DNA of 64,000 bases, taken from NCBI RefSeq assembly GCF_000258175.1, contig NZ_JH636049.1:334982-398981 (forward strand), read 5' to 3'. Position numbers and translations under genes: made by a program. Each line of letters opens with the position of its first letter. Position 1 is the stretch's first letter. Shown piece by piece: positions 20,463 to 29,713 of this stretch. This DNA comes from Saccharomonospora xinjiangensis XJ-54. GTDB lineage: Bacteria; Actinomycetota; Actinomycetes; Mycobacteriales; Pseudonocardiaceae. Below the pieces are notes generated by a model. It did no database searches, was not told the origin of the DNA, and was given only the letters and a program-made list of their open reading frames with translations.

Positions 20463-21911
20463 TCAGCCGACGCTTCCTTCCATCTGCAGTTCGATCAAGC
20501 GGTTGAGCTCCAGCGCGTACTCCATGGGCAGCTCACGCGCGATGGGCTCCACGAAGCCGCGCACCACCATGGCCATCGCCTCTTCCTCGGTGAGGCCGCG
20601 CGACATCAGGTAGAACAGCTGGTCCTCGCTGACCTTCGACACCGTGGCCTCGTGCCCCATGGAGACGTCGTCGTTGCGGATATCGACGTAGGGGTAGGTG
20701 TCCGACCGCGAGATCGTGTCCACCAGCAGCGCGTCGCACACCACGCTGGAGCGCGAGTTGTACGCCCGCTTGGCGACCTTGACCAGACCGCGGTACGACG
20801 TGCGGCCACCCCCGCGCGCCACCGACTTCGACACGATGGTCGAGGACGTGTGCGGGGCGAGGTGTTCCATTTTGGCGCCCGCGTCCTGGTGCTGGCCCTC
20901 GCCCGCGAAAGCCACGGAGAGAACCTCGCCCTTGGCGTGCTCACCCATGAGGAACACCGACGGGTACTTCATCGTCACCTTGGAGCCGATGTTGCCGTCG
21001 ATCCACTCCATGGTGGCGCCCTCTTCGGCCTTGGCGCGCTTGGTGACCAGGTTGTAGACGTTGTTCGACCAGTTCTGGATCGTCGTGTAGCGGCACCGGC
21101 CGCCCTTCTTCACGATGATCTCCACCACGGCCGAGTGCAGCGAGTCGGACTTGTAGATCGGTGCCGTACAGCCCTCGACGTAGTGCACGTACGCGCCCTC
21201 ATCGACGATGATCAGCGTCCGCTCGAACTGGCCCATGTTCTCCGTGTTGATGCGGAAGTAGGCCTGGAGCGGGATGTCCACGTGCACGCCTGGCGGCACG
21301 TAGATGAACGACCCTCCGGACCACACGGCCGTGTTCAGCGCGGAGAACTTGTTGTCACCGGCGGGGATGACGGAGCCGAAGTACTCCTTGAACAGCTCGG
21401 GGTGCTCGCGCAGGGCCGTGTCGGTGTCGAGGAACAGGACGCCCTGCTTCTCCAGGTCCTCGCGGATCTGGTGGTAGACGACCTCCGACTCGTACTGAGC
21501 GGCCACACCCGCGATGAGGCGCTGCTTCTCGGCCTCGGGGATGCCGAGCTTGTCATAGGTGTTCTTGATGTCGGCAGGCAGCTCGTCCCAGCTCGTCGCC
21601 TGCTTCTCCGTGGAGCGCACGAAGTACTTGATGTTGTCGAAGTCGATCCCCGACAGGTCGGCGCCCCAGTTCGGCATCGGCTTGCGTTCGAACAGCCTCA
21701 GCGCCTTCAGTCGCGTCTCGCGCATCCACTCCGGCTCGGACTTCTTCTCGGAGATGTCGATGACGACATCCTCGTTCAGTCCGCGACGGGCGCTCGCGCC
21801 CGCGGTGTCCGGGTCGGCCCAGCCGAAGGCGTACTTGCCAAGCGACTCGATGGTCTCTTCCTGGCTCAACGGCTCGGTGGTGGGATTGCGCTGCTCGGCA
21901 GCGGCAGTCAT
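20463..21911 (-). CDS. sufB: SufB scaffold subunit
   Basis: 482 residues, full length and continuous, with no intein: in M. tuberculosis the corresponding gene is interrupted by one. Family signatures include [30 protein letters not shown] with the cysteine near the de novo cluster site, and [11 protein letters not shown] near the C-terminus. The start codon overlaps the sufR stop (ATGA). Confidence 0.96.
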   Translation of the reverse strand: MTAAAEQRNPTTEPLSQEETIESLGKYAFGWADPDTAGASARRGLNEDVVIDISEKKSEPEWMRETRLKALRLFERKPMPNWGADLSGIDFDNIKYFVRSTEKQATSWDELPADIKNTYDKLGIPEAEKQRLIAGVAAQYESEVVYHQIREDLEKQGVLFLDTDTALREHPELFKEYFGSVIPAGDNKFSALNTAVWSGGSFIYVPPGVHVDIPLQAYFRINTENMGQFERTLIIVDEGAYVHYVEGCTAPIYKSDSLHSAVVEIIVKKGGRCRYTTIQNWSNNVYNLVTKRAKAEEGATMEWIDGNIGSKVTMKYPSVFLMGEHAKGEVLSVAFAGEGQHQDAGAKMEHLAPHTSSTIVSKSVARGGGRTSYRGLVKVAKRAYNSRSSVVCDALLVDTISRSDTYPYVDIRNDDVSMGHEATVSKVSEDQLFYLMSRGLTEEEAMAMVVRGFVEPIARELPMEYALELNRLIELQMEGSVG

Positions 21912-22849
21912 GCGGTAGTCCCTCCGTTCGGAGTTGCACTGTCGATGTCCTGCTGCTCGGCGGTGTCACCCGCGAGCGGCGGAAACCGACGTCTCCCTTC
22001 ACTACCCACCGGCTCGGCGGGTACGTGCGTGGTGCACGCGGCGTCGCCGCGCGCAATAGTCGCCAGCCGCTGCACATGGGTGCCGAGCAGCTCGGCGAAC
22101 GCCTCGGTCTCCGCCTCGCACAGCTGCGGGAACTCAGCTGCGACGTGCGCGACCGGGCAGTGGTGCTGGCACAGTTGGGCACCGTGCGCGCCGGGGGCCG
22201 AACCCGGCGTCGCCACCGTGCGGGTCGATGCGGCGTAGCCTTCCCTGGTCAAGGCTCCCGCGAGCGCCTCGGCCCTCGTTGCGGCATCGGAGTGCCGGGT
22301 CACGGCCTCGCGGTAGGGACCGACCAGCGCCGAGACGCGGCGTTCGGCGAACGCCTTCACGGCCTGTTCCCCCGCGTGCTCCGCCAGAAACCGGATGGCC
22401 GACACGGCGAGGTCGTCGTAGGCGTGCCCGAACCTGGCTCTACCCTGCTCGGTGAGCAGGAACAGCTTGGCAGGCCGCCCCCTGCCACGGCGGCCACGGC
22501 GGGGCGCCTGCCGGGTCTGTGCCTCGTTGTCGGCCACCAGCGCGTCGAGATGCCTGCGCACCGCGGTGGCGCTGATGCCCAACTGCTCGGCGACGGCCGC
22601 AGCGGGAAGGGGCCCCTGTTCGAGCAGGAGCCGGGCGACCTCGTTGCGGGTCCTGCCCTCCGAAGGGGAAGGCTGCTCCGGCGCCGGGTGCGGCTCGGTG
22701 ACCGGGACCAGCGACGACGTGGACGGTGTGGACGACGTGGACGACGTGGACGACGTGGACGACATCGAAGGCTTCAAGGACGCAGAGGACTGCGACACGG
22801 CTGGCAGCGCACCGCCACCGTGCCGGTCGAACGTCCCCTGCTTTTTCAC
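21908..22849 (-). CDS. sufR: SufR-type Fe-S sensing repressor of the suf operon
   Basis: Up to 313 residues. A winged helix-turn-helix ([19 protein letters not shown] to [16 protein letters not shown]) follows a Ser/Thr-rich tail; the C-terminal half has the cluster cysteines in [19 protein letters not shown], the [4Fe-4S] pattern of SufR. It is the first gene of sufRBDCSU-DUF59. The start is uncertain: GTG 22849 lies inside the predicted operator, so a downstream start such as ATG 22765 is possible. The tail contains [17 protein letters not shown] encoded by a 9-base repeat, unusual for this family. Confidence 0.9.
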   Translation of the reverse strand: MKKQGTFDRHGGGALPAVSQSSASLKPSMSSTSSTSSTSSTPSTSSLVPVTEPHPAPEQPSPSEGRTRNEVARLLLEQGPLPAAAVAEQLGISATAVRRHLDALVADNEAQTRQAPRRGRRGRGRPAKLFLLTEQGRARFGHAYDDLAVSAIRFLAEHAGEQAVKAFAERRVSALVGPYREAVTRHSDAATRAEALAGALTREGYAASTRTVATPGSAPGAHGAQLCQHHCPVAHVAAEFPQLCEAETEAFAELLGTHVQRLATIARGDAACTTHVPAEPVGSEGRRRFPPLAGDTAEQQDIDSATPNGGTTA

Positions 22850-22860
22850 AACATAAGTGT
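22846..22860 (-). promoter_or_regulatory. SufR operator
   Basis: On the minus strand the sequence reads ACACTTATGTTGTGA, that is ACACT-N5-TGTGA, the inverted repeat reported for mycobacterial SufR. It lies directly at the 5' end of the sufR gene in a short AT-rich patch within GC-rich DNA, and overlaps possible -10 boxes (TATGTT, TACGAC), so bound SufR would block the whole suf operon and itself. Confidence 0.75.
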
Positions 22861-22933
22861 GTCGTATTTCAGGGGCCGGGGCAAAGGTGGCCCCGAAACC
22901 GAGTGACCGGACTCACGCGACGGCGGGAGCCGA

Positions 22934-22945
22934 TACCCTCGGCCC
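22934..22945 (+). promoter_or_regulatory. Leaderless -10 box of mptB
   Basis: TACCCT (22934-22939), six bases CGGCCC, then GTG. Nearly the same 15 bases precede ctaA at 26596. Confidence 0.65.
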
Positions 22946-24577
22946 GTGGTTTTGGGCAAGGGCGGGATCAAGGCGCGACCATCGGCGGACCCCGGCGGGA
23001 TGGACCCCCTCGACGCCGAAGAGACCCGCGCGCTCGCGGTGACGCGCCGCTTCGGCATCGTCGGGGCGCTGTTGCTGGCATTCGGGTCTCTCGGCGCGGG
23101 TGCCGCACCGATCATCAACCCCGTGCTGGAGATCCCCGTCCTCCGGTTGTTCACCCGCATTCCCACCGTGTCGGTCGCGATCGCATTCACCGGCATGGGA
23201 ATGATGGTGCTCGCCTGGCTGTGGCTCGGCAGGTTCGCACGGCCCGGCCGCGACCGGATCGCGAGCCAGGGGCAGGTGCTGCGCACCCTCGTCACCTGGA
23301 CGCTGCCGCTGCTGGTCATCCCGCCGCTGTTCTCCCGCGACGTGTACAGCTACCTCGCGCAGAGCGAGATCGTGCGGCGCGGTTTCGACCCCTACGCGCT
23401 GGGCCCCGCCGAGGCTCTCGGTGTCGCCGATCCGTTCACCGCAGGCGTGTCGAACATGTGGCGCGACACCCCCGCGCCCTACGGCCCGCTGTTCCTCGAG
23501 ATCGGCAGCTGGCTCGGCGGCATCGGCGGCACCAACGTGGCCGTCGGTGTCCTCCTTCAACGCCTGGTGGCCCTCGCGGGCTTCGGACTCATCGTGTGGG
23601 CGCTGCCCAGACTCGCGCGCCGGTACGGCGTGGCGCCCGGCACCGCCCTGTGGCTCGGCGCGGCGAACCCCCTCGTGCTCTTCCACCTGGTGGCCGGCGC
23701 GCACAACGAGGCACTCGGCATCGGGCTGATGCTCGCGGGCCTGGAGCTCGGCATGCGGAGGCTCACCGTCCGCGTCAAGGGCGAACCCTCTCCACCTTGG
23801 CGCCGAGGGGAGATCGTCTTCATCGTGCTCGGCGCCGTGGTGATCTCACTCGCGGCGATGGTGAAGATCCACGCCATCGTGGCGCTCGGGTTCTTCGGCG
23901 TCATGATCGCCAGGCGAGCGCGGGGCCGGTTCACCGACCTCGCCGCGGCCGCGGCGCTCATGCTCGTGGTCTTCGTGGCCGTCACCCTCGCCGTCGGGTT
24001 CGGCACCGGACTCGGTTTCGGCTGGATCGGTGCCCTCGAAACACCGTCGAAGGTCTGGAGCTGGCTGTCCCCCGTCGCCGAGCTCGGCCAGCTCGGCGGC
24101 ATCCTCGGCGTCGTGCTCGGCCTCGGCAACCACACCGGGTCGATCATCACGATCCTCGGCCTGCTCGGCTACGGCGTCGCAGGCGCGGTCACGCTCAAGT
24201 TCCTGTGGGACAGCTTCCACTGGCGTTACCGGCCGATCATCGGACTCGGCGTCTCGCTCGGGGCATTCATGATGCTGCACGTGTCCATGCAGCCGTGGTG
24301 GCTGTTGTGGGCCGTGATCCCGCTCGCCGCCGCGGCAGGCACATCCAGGTTCCGCAACGCCGCCACCGCCGTGAGCGCGGCACTCGCCCTGCTCATCCCG
24401 CCGACGGGAAGCCCGTTCGACAACCGGTCGTACATCCTCCATCAGGCGTTCGTGGCCGCGCTGATCGTCGTCGCGCTCATGGTGCTGATCGTGTGGCGCC
24501 GCACACCGATGCTCCTGCGCCGCCCGGGAAACACCGTCCGGCCCGGACGTGCGGGTCGCCCGACGGCCGGGTCCTGA
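22946..24577 (+). CDS. mptB: Polyprenol-phosphomannose-dependent alpha-1,6-mannosyltransferase MptB
   Basis: A 543-residue GT-C membrane enzyme with about 12-13 helices. The first long extracytoplasmic loop carries the catalytic-type motif LFSRDVYSYLAQSEI followed by GFDPYALGP. MptB starts the alpha-1,6 mannan core of lipomannan. It is divergent from sufR, exactly as Rv1459c and Rv1460 are in M. tuberculosis, which supports the assignment. GTG at 22946 follows a TACCCT box with no Shine-Dalgarno. Confidence 0.88.
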   Translation: MVLGKGGIKARPSADPGGMDPLDAEETRALAVTRRFGIVGALLLAFGSLGAGAAPIINPVLEIPVLRLFTRIPTVSVAIAFTGMGMMVLAWLWLGRFARPGRDRIASQGQVLRTLVTWTLPLLVIPPLFSRDVYSYLAQSEIVRRGFDPYALGPAEALGVADPFTAGVSNMWRDTPAPYGPLFLEIGSWLGGIGGTNVAVGVLLQRLVALAGFGLIVWALPRLARRYGVAPGTALWLGAANPLVLFHLVAGAHNEALGIGLMLAGLELGMRRLTVRVKGEPSPPWRRGEIVFIVLGAVVISLAAMVKIHAIVALGFFGVMIARRARGRFTDLAAAAALMLVVFVAVTLAVGFGTGLGFGWIGALETPSKVWSWLSPVAELGQLGGILGVVLGLGNHTGSIITILGLLGYGVAGAVTLKFLWDSFHWRYRPIIGLGVSLGAFMMLHVSMQPWWLLWAVIPLAAAAGTSRFRNAATAVSAALALLIPPTGSPFDNRSYILHQAFVAALIVVALMVLIVWRRTPMLLRRPGNTVRPGRAGRPTAGS

Positions 24578-24588
24578 GCGGCCCGCTC

Positions 24589-24602
24589 TACCCTTGTCAG
24601 TC
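24589..24602 (+). promoter_or_regulatory. Leaderless -10 box of the ABC ATPase gene
   Basis: TACCCT at 24589-24594 lies eight bases before GTG 24603, giving the ABC pair its own transcript inside the mptB-ctaA block. Confidence 0.55.
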
Positions 24603-25529
24603 GTGAACGCAACGGCCGTCGAAATCACCGGACTGGTGAAGCGGTTCGGTGCCGTCACGGCCGTGGCCGGCCTCGACCTGACGATGCCCCGCGCCTCAGT
24701 ACTGGCCCTGCTCGGACCCAACGGTGCGGGTAAGACGACCACCGTCGAGATCTGTGAGGGATTCCAGCGCCCTGACGAAGGAACGATCCGCGTGCTCGGG
24801 CTCGACCCCGCCCGCGACGGAGCCGCACTGCGCCCCCGCATCGGCGTCATGCCGCAGGGCGGCGGCGCCTACCCCGGAGTGCGGGCCGCGGACATGCTGC
24901 GGCTGGTGGCCTCGTGCGCCGCGAACCCCCTCGACCCCGAGTGGCTGCTCGACGTCCTCGGCCTCGCACCGGTGCGCCGGACTCCCTTCAAACGCCTCTC
25001 CGGCGGGCAGCAACAACGCCTCTCGCTCGCGTGCGCCCTGGTGGGGCGCCCCGAACTCGTGTTCCTGGACGAACCGACCGCAGGCATGGACCCCCAGGCC
25101 CGCCGCCTGGTGTGGGAGCTGCTCGCCGCCCTGCGCGACGACGGGGTGAGCGTGCTGCTCACCACACACGTCATGGAGGAGGCGGAAGCGCTCGCCGACA
25201 CGGTGGTCATCGTCGATCGCGGCAGGGTCATCGCCGAGGGCTCACCCAGCGACCTCACGGCGGAGCACGCCGACGACGCGCAACTGCGGTTCAAGGCGAG
25301 ACCGGGCCTCGACACCGGCCTGCTCGCCGCCGCACTCCCCGAGGGTTACCTCGTGACGGAGTCCTCGCCCGGCGCCTACCGGGTGTGCGGCGCGGTCGAT
25401 CCGCAGGTGGTCTCCGCAGTCACGTCGTGGTGCGCCCAGCAGGGTGTCCTCGCGGAGGAACTGCACGTCGGCAGGCGCGATCTCGAAGAGGTCTTCCTCG
25501 AACTGACCGGACGGGAGCTTCGCGCGTGA
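24603..25529 (+). CDS. ABC transporter ATPase subunit
   Basis: 308 residues of the DrrA/multidrug-type subfamily: Walker A GPNGAGKTT at about 40, signature LSGGQQQR, Walker B VFLDEPTAGMD, switch TTHVMEE, and a C-terminal regulatory extension of about 80 residues. Stop overlaps the GTG of the permease gene. The pair occupies the place of Rv1458c-Rv1457c between mptB and ctaA; conserved linkage to ctaA suggests a link to respiratory-chain assembly, but the substrate is unknown. Confidence 0.9.
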   Translation: MNATAVEITGLVKRFGAVTAVAGLDLTMPRASVLALLGPNGAGKTTTVEICEGFQRPDEGTIRVLGLDPARDGAALRPRIGVMPQGGGAYPGVRAADMLRLVASCAANPLDPEWLLDVLGLAPVRRTPFKRLSGGQQQRLSLACALVGRPELVFLDEPTAGMDPQARRLVWELLAALRDDGVSVLLTTHVMEEAEALADTVVIVDRGRVIAEGSPSDLTAEHADDAQLRFKARPGLDTGLLAAALPEGYLVTESSPGAYRVCGAVDPQVVSAVTSWCAQQGVLAEELHVGRRDLEEVFLELTGRELRA

Positions 25530-26332
25530 CCACCTCGCCCACAGCGGGCCGACCACGTTTCGAACCCGGCACGTTCGCCCCCGCACCCGGACGCGGGAAG
25601 GCCGGGACGATGCTGTTCACGCACGCCCGCACCGAGATCGGTCTGACCCTGCGCCACGGCGAGCAGATCCTGCTCACGCTGCTCATCCCGCTGGCCCTGC
25701 TCGTCGGCATGAGCCTGCTCGACGTCGTGCCCGTTCCGGACGGCGTCGAACACCGCATCGACTGGGTGACGCCACGCATCCTCGCGCTCGCCGTGATGTC
25801 GTCGGCCTTCACGGGACAGGCCATCGCCCTCGGCTTCGACCGCCGTTACGGCGTGTTGAAGCGGCTCGCGGCCACCGCGCTGCCGCGCTGGCTGCTCGTG
25901 CTCGGCAAACTCGTCGCAGCCCTCGTCGTCGTGGCCGTCCAGGTCGTGGTGCTCGGTGGGGTGGCCGCGGCGCTCGGCTGGTCGCCCAGCCCTGCCGGGC
26001 TCGCCGCCGCTCTCGTGTATCTCGTGGCGGGCACGGTGGCCTTCGGGGCGCTCGGTGTCCTCCTCGGCGGTGCACTGCGGGCTGAGACGGTTCTCGCGCT
26101 GGCCAACATCGTGTGGTTCGCGCTGCTGCTCGCGGGCGGCATCGTGCTCGGCACCGACGCCCTTCCCGGATTCCTCGCCTCGGTCGTGCCCTACCTGCCC
26201 TCCGGTGCGCTGGCGGAGGGCCTCACCACCGCTCTCACCGACGGCGTGCCGTCCTGGACCCCCGTCGCCGTCCTCGCGGCGTGGGCCGCCGCGGCCACGG
26301 CACTAGCCACCCGCACCACGAAACTGACCTGA
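25526..26332 (+). CDS. ABC transporter permease (ABC-2 type)
   Basis: 268 residues with six predicted helices, the first after an N-terminal cytoplasmic segment of about 45 residues (LLTLLIPLALLVGMSLL at about 50-66). The GTG start overlaps the ATPase stop in GTGA. Partner of the upstream ATPase. It is followed by the third 21-bp repeat array. Confidence 0.87.
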   Translation: MTTSPTAGRPRFEPGTFAPAPGRGKAGTMLFTHARTEIGLTLRHGEQILLTLLIPLALLVGMSLLDVVPVPDGVEHRIDWVTPRILALAVMSSAFTGQAIALGFDRRYGVLKRLAATALPRWLLVLGKLVAALVVVAVQVVVLGGVAAALGWSPSPAGLAAALVYLVAGTVAFGALGVLLGGALRAETVLALANIVWFALLLAGGIVLGTDALPGFLASVVPYLPSGALAEGLTTALTDGVPSWTPVAVLAAWAAAATALATRTTKLT

Positions 26333-26340
26333 CCCGTCCC

Positions 26341-26543
26341 CTGCACGGGTGTTGGCACCTCCTGCACCCGTGTTGGCACTCCCCGCACGCGCGTCCCCCT
26401 GTGCGTGTGTGCTCCGTGATGCAGATCGAGGACATACCTGCGCCACCTGCGGACGCCCGTACAGCAAGTGCGGACACCTGTACGGCAAGTGCAGACATCC
26501 GTACGGCAAGTGCGGACACGCGTGCGACAAGTGCGGACACGCC
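26341..26543. repeat. 21-bp repeat array, locus 3 (facing arrays)
   Basis: Three forward units at 26341-26361, 26362-26382 and 26383-26403 (the third degraded) face four reverse units at 26448-26468, 26469-26489, 26490-26510 and 26511-26531 plus a partial one to 26543. A 44-base spacer separates the two arms. Read in the forward sense the reverse units give GCACTTGCCGTACGG-type cores, the same family as loci 1 and 2. Unlike those loci it lies between two genes of the same direction. Confidence 0.9.
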
Positions 26544-26595
26544 GGGAATGCCTGGTCCTTGACCACCCACCGGGACTCCCTACACGCGGTAGTAA

Positions 26596-26607
26596 TACCC
26601 TTGGCCC
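26596..26607 (+). promoter_or_regulatory. Leaderless -10 box of ctaA
   Basis: TACCCT (26596-26601), TTGGCC-type six-base spacer, then GTG at 26608. Confidence 0.65.
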
Positions 26608-27591
26608 GTGCAGTTGTCTTCGCTCGTCGGTCGCCTGCCGTACCCGTCGCAGAGCCTGCAACGTGGCCTCGCCATCGCCGCGATCGTCACGCAGGCCGGC
26701 ATCGGCGTCACCGGTTCCATCGTCAGGGTGACCGGGTCAGGACTCGGCTGCCCCACCTGGCCTCAGTGCTTCCCCGGCAGCATGGTGCCGGTCGAACATC
26801 CCGAGTACGCCACGCTCAATCAGTGGATCGAGTACGGCAACCGGCTTCTGACGATCGTCGTGGTGTTCGTCGCGGCTCTGGCCGTGCTGGCGGCCTGGCG
26901 GGTCTACCTCGATCACCCCAGCCGCAAGCGGCTGGTGCGGCTCGCCTGGGTCTTGCCTGCCGGTGTCGTCGCGCAGGCCGTGATCGGGGGTATCACGGTG
27001 CTCGCCGACCTGCTGTGGTGGACCGTGGCACTGCACTTCCTCCCCTCCACCGTGCTGGTATGGATGGCCGTCGTGCTCCTGCGCGCGTTCAACGAGGGCG
27101 ACGAGCCACCGAGGTGGCGCATCCCTCGCGCGAGCCGCCCCGTGTTCTCCGCGCTCGTGGTCGCACTGGCCGGCCTCATCATGGCGGGCACCGTGGTCAC
27201 CGGCGCGGGCCCGCACGGTGGCGACCCCGATGTCGAGCGGTTCGACGCCCCGATCGAAACTCTCGCGGAGATCCACGTCGGATTCCTCGTGGCGTTCCTC
27301 GCGCTGCTCGCGGTGCTCGGTGTGCAGTGGTACAGGGCGCGCGCCGAGAAGGCCCTCGGGAAGGCACTGTGGACGCGCTACGCCGCCGTCTGGGCCGTCT
27401 CGCTCGCCCAGGGACTCCTTGGCAGCATCCAGTACCGGCTCGGCATCCCGGAGGCTCTCGTGTCGCTGCACGTCCTCGGTTCGATGCTGGTCATCATCGC
27501 CACGGCCGCTCTGTGGTGTGCCGCGCGCGACCGTGGGCCCGTCGTGAGTGCCGCACCGGCAGGTGAGAGCGCCACCGTCCACGCGGCCTGA
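26608..27591 (+). CDS. ctaA: Heme A synthase CtaA
   Basis: 327 residues, eight transmembrane helices. It oxidises the C8 methyl of heme O to a formyl group to make heme A for the aa3 cytochrome oxidase. Family marks: TGSGLGCPTWPQCFPGS near residue 40-56 with the extracellular cysteine pair, heme-ligand histidines in VALHFLPST, EIHVGFL and LVSLHVLGS. Its partner ctaB (heme O synthase) is at 37081, ten genes away. Confidence 0.93.
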   Translation: MQLSSLVGRLPYPSQSLQRGLAIAAIVTQAGIGVTGSIVRVTGSGLGCPTWPQCFPGSMVPVEHPEYATLNQWIEYGNRLLTIVVVFVAALAVLAAWRVYLDHPSRKRLVRLAWVLPAGVVAQAVIGGITVLADLLWWTVALHFLPSTVLVWMAVVLLRAFNEGDEPPRWRIPRASRPVFSALVVALAGLIMAGTVVTGAGPHGGDPDVERFDAPIETLAEIHVGFLVAFLALLAVLGVQWYRARAEKALGKALWTRYAAVWAVSLAQGLLGSIQYRLGIPEALVSLHVLGSMLVIIATAALWCAARDRGPVVSAAPAGESATVHAA

Positions 27592-27745
27592 TCTCCCTCG
27601 CCGAACCGGGAATCCCGCACGACGCCGTGAACACCTCCTCGCGCGACGACGTCGTATGCGATCGCCGCTACGCTGTGCTGGACTGAGTTCGGGAATCCCT
27701 TTTCTGCCCGTTCTCCCATTCCGCATGCGAGGTCACAGGAACACG

Positions 27746-28690
27746 ATGAGCAGCAGCACCGTACAGAAGTCCGACCACCAACCCGGACCGAAACCCCTTG
27801 TCGGACACGAACGCTCCACCGCACAGATGATCGTGCTCAAGGCGTTCCTGTTGATCCCGTTCGTCGCGCTGGTCGTGGCGATCCCCTTCGCCTGGGGGTG
27901 GGGACTGACGTGGGTGGATCTCATCCTCGCCGCCGTCTTCTACACCGTCGGCACGCTCGGTGTCACTGTCGGCTACCACCGGTACTTCACTCACGGCGCC
28001 TTCAAGACCAACCGTCCGCTGCGTATCGCGCTCGCCATCACCGGCAGCATGGCCGTGCAGGGCTCCGTGATTTTCTGGGTCGCCAGCCACCGCAGGCACC
28101 ACGCCTTCGCCGACAAGGAGGGCGACCCACACTCGCCGTGGTTGTTCGGCACGTCGCCCCTGGCTCTGCTGCGCGGTTTCTGGCACGCGCACATGGGCTG
28201 GATGTTCAAGCGTGAGGTCACCAACTACGAGCGGTTCGCCCCCGACCTGGTGTCGGACAAGGACCTTCAGGTCGTCAACAAGTTCTTCTGGTTGTGGATC
28301 GTGGCGAGCCTCGCGCTGCCCGCCGTCCTCGGTGGCCTCATCACGTGGTCCTGGTGGGGCGCGGTGACGGCGTTCTTCTGGGCCGGACTCGTGCGCATCG
28401 CCTTCTCGCATCACGTGACGTGGTCGGTGAACTCCATCTGCCACATGGTGGGCGACCGGCCGTTCGCCAGCCGGGACAAGGCCGCGAACTTCTGGCCGCT
28501 CGCGATCCTGTCGATGGGCGAATCCTGGCACAACAGCCACCACGCCGACCCGACCTGCGCCCGCCACGGCGTCCTGCGCGGGCAGCTCGACATTTCCGCG
28601 CGCTTGATCTGGCTGTTCGAGAAGCTCGGCTGGGCACACAACGTCCGCTGGCCGAAGCCGGAGCGGCTCGCCGCGAAGCGAATTGCCTAG
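27746..28690 (+). CDS. Acyl-CoA / fatty acid desaturase, delta-9 type
   Basis: 314 residues with the three iron-binding histidine boxes of membrane desaturases: HRYFTH, HRRHH and HNSHH, and four to five membrane helices. Inserts a double bond in acyl chains using O2 and reduced electron carriers. AGGAAC precedes ATG 27746; TACGCT at 27669-27674 is a plausible -10, leaving a leader of about 65 bases. The gene is monocistronic and closed by the hairpin at 28715. Confidence 0.92.
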   Translation: MSSSTVQKSDHQPGPKPLVGHERSTAQMIVLKAFLLIPFVALVVAIPFAWGWGLTWVDLILAAVFYTVGTLGVTVGYHRYFTHGAFKTNRPLRIALAITGSMAVQGSVIFWVASHRRHHAFADKEGDPHSPWLFGTSPLALLRGFWHAHMGWMFKREVTNYERFAPDLVSDKDLQVVNKFFWLWIVASLALPAVLGGLITWSWWGAVTAFFWAGLVRIAFSHHVTWSVNSICHMVGDRPFASRDKAANFWPLAILSMGESWHNSHHADPTCARHGVLRGQLDISARLIWLFEKLGWAHNVRWPKPERLAAKRIA

Positions 28691-28714
28691 CCGGTTCGCT
28701 CCGAGTCCTCTCCG

Positions 28715-28767
28715 CGCCGGGCGGGGTGCGGGCGTCCCTGTGGATCGCCACATGTCCCCGCCCGGCG
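28715..28767. terminator. Bidirectional terminator hairpin
   Basis: Perfect 12-bp stem CGCCGGGCGGGG (28715-28726) with CCCCGCCCGGCG (28756-28767); the loop contains a small GTGG-CCAC stem. It lies between the converging desaturase and ATP-grasp genes. Confidence 0.75.
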
Positions 28768-28840
28768 TGCGGCGAAGAACCGCCGACGGCAAGCAAGGCC
28801 CACCCGGCTCGCCGGAACGAGACTTCTCCGTGCTCGTGGT

Positions 28841-29713
28841 TCAGCCGAGCTGGGCGCGAACGGCCGAGGCGAAACGGGACGCGGCGGCGCCCTCGGCGTG
28901 CGCGAAACCGAGGTACGGTTCCGTCAGCTCCAGTTCCAGGAGCAGCGGCGCACCGTCATGGCCGGTCACCACGTCAACCCTCGCGTACAGCAGGTCGCCA
29001 CGCGTCATGCCCAGCAGGCCCGTCGCCGCGTCGAGCGTCTCCTCGGCGGCTGCCAGCTGTTCCGGCTCGGGGTCGGCTGCGGTGAGCTTCTCGGCCCCGG
29101 CTGATCCCGCGGAGTCTCCCTCGGGACCGGTCAGCATGGCTGCCTTGGTGAAGGCGTGCGAGTACACCCCGCCGACGAAGACGAGCGCGGTCTCGCCGTT
29201 GGTGTCCACGTCGGCCTGGTAAGGCTGTACAAGCGCCGCGCGGCCGTCGTCGTGGAGCGCGCGCACGTGCGCCGTGGCGCGCATCCGCTCACCAGGCCCG
29301 AATCGTCTCGCTCCCCGCGAACCCGCCCCCACGGCAGGCTTGACGACGAACTCCCCGTCGGGCCAGGGCACCGCGGCGCCCGGCACCACCACGTCGGTGG
29401 GGACGACAGGCACCCCGGCCGCAGCGAGGTCGAGCAGGTAGCGCTTGTCGGTGTTCCACCGCACCACGGCAGCGGAGTTGCGCAGGCACGGCACGGACTC
29501 GCACCACGCGAGGAACTCCTCATGTCGCTCCAGGTAGTCCCACGTCGCTCGCAGTACGACGAGGTCGGCGTCGGCGAAGGGTACCTGCGGGTCGTCCCAC
29601 ACTGCCCAGCGCACCTCGGTACCCGCTTCGGTGAGTACCTTCGCGGCACCGTGTTCGTCACCGGTGCCCTCGGGCAGGTCACGGCACCCTGCGAACAGGA
29701 CTTTCGCGGTCAC
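28841..29713 (-). CDS. ATP-grasp domain protein of unknown substrate
   Basis: 290 residues. The ATP-grasp fold is seen in FVVKPAVGAGSRGARRF (glycine-rich loop and ATP lysine), with the metal-binding end ELELTEPYLGF. Similar stand-alone proteins form carboxylate-amine or thiol bonds, but no substrate is predicted here. GTG 29713 overlaps the stop of the PAP2 gene by four bases, so the two are coupled. Confidence 0.8.
   Translation of the reverse strand: MTAKVLFAGCRDLPEGTGDEHGAAKVLTEAGTEVRWAVWDDPQVPFADADLVVLRATWDYLERHEEFLAWCESVPCLRNSAAVVRWNTDKRYLLDLAAAGVPVVPTDVVVPGAAVPWPDGEFVVKPAVGAGSRGARRFGPGERMRATAHVRALHDDGRAALVQPYQADVDTNGETALVFVGGVYSHAFTKAAMLTGPEGDSAGSAGAEKLTAADPEPEQLAAAEETLDAATGLLGMTRGDLLYARVDVVTGHDGAPLLLELELTEPYLGFAHAEGAAASRFASAVRAQLG

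Noticed and set aside
20463..21911. Intein in SufB
   Set aside because: The protein is continuous and of normal length; no splicing-domain motifs are present.
26303..26566. Peptides with regular Cys/His spacing from the third repeat array (CGHLYGKCRH-type)
   Set aside because: They look like zinc knuckles but are only the translation of 21-bp units; there is no start signal, and other arrays give unrelated peptides.
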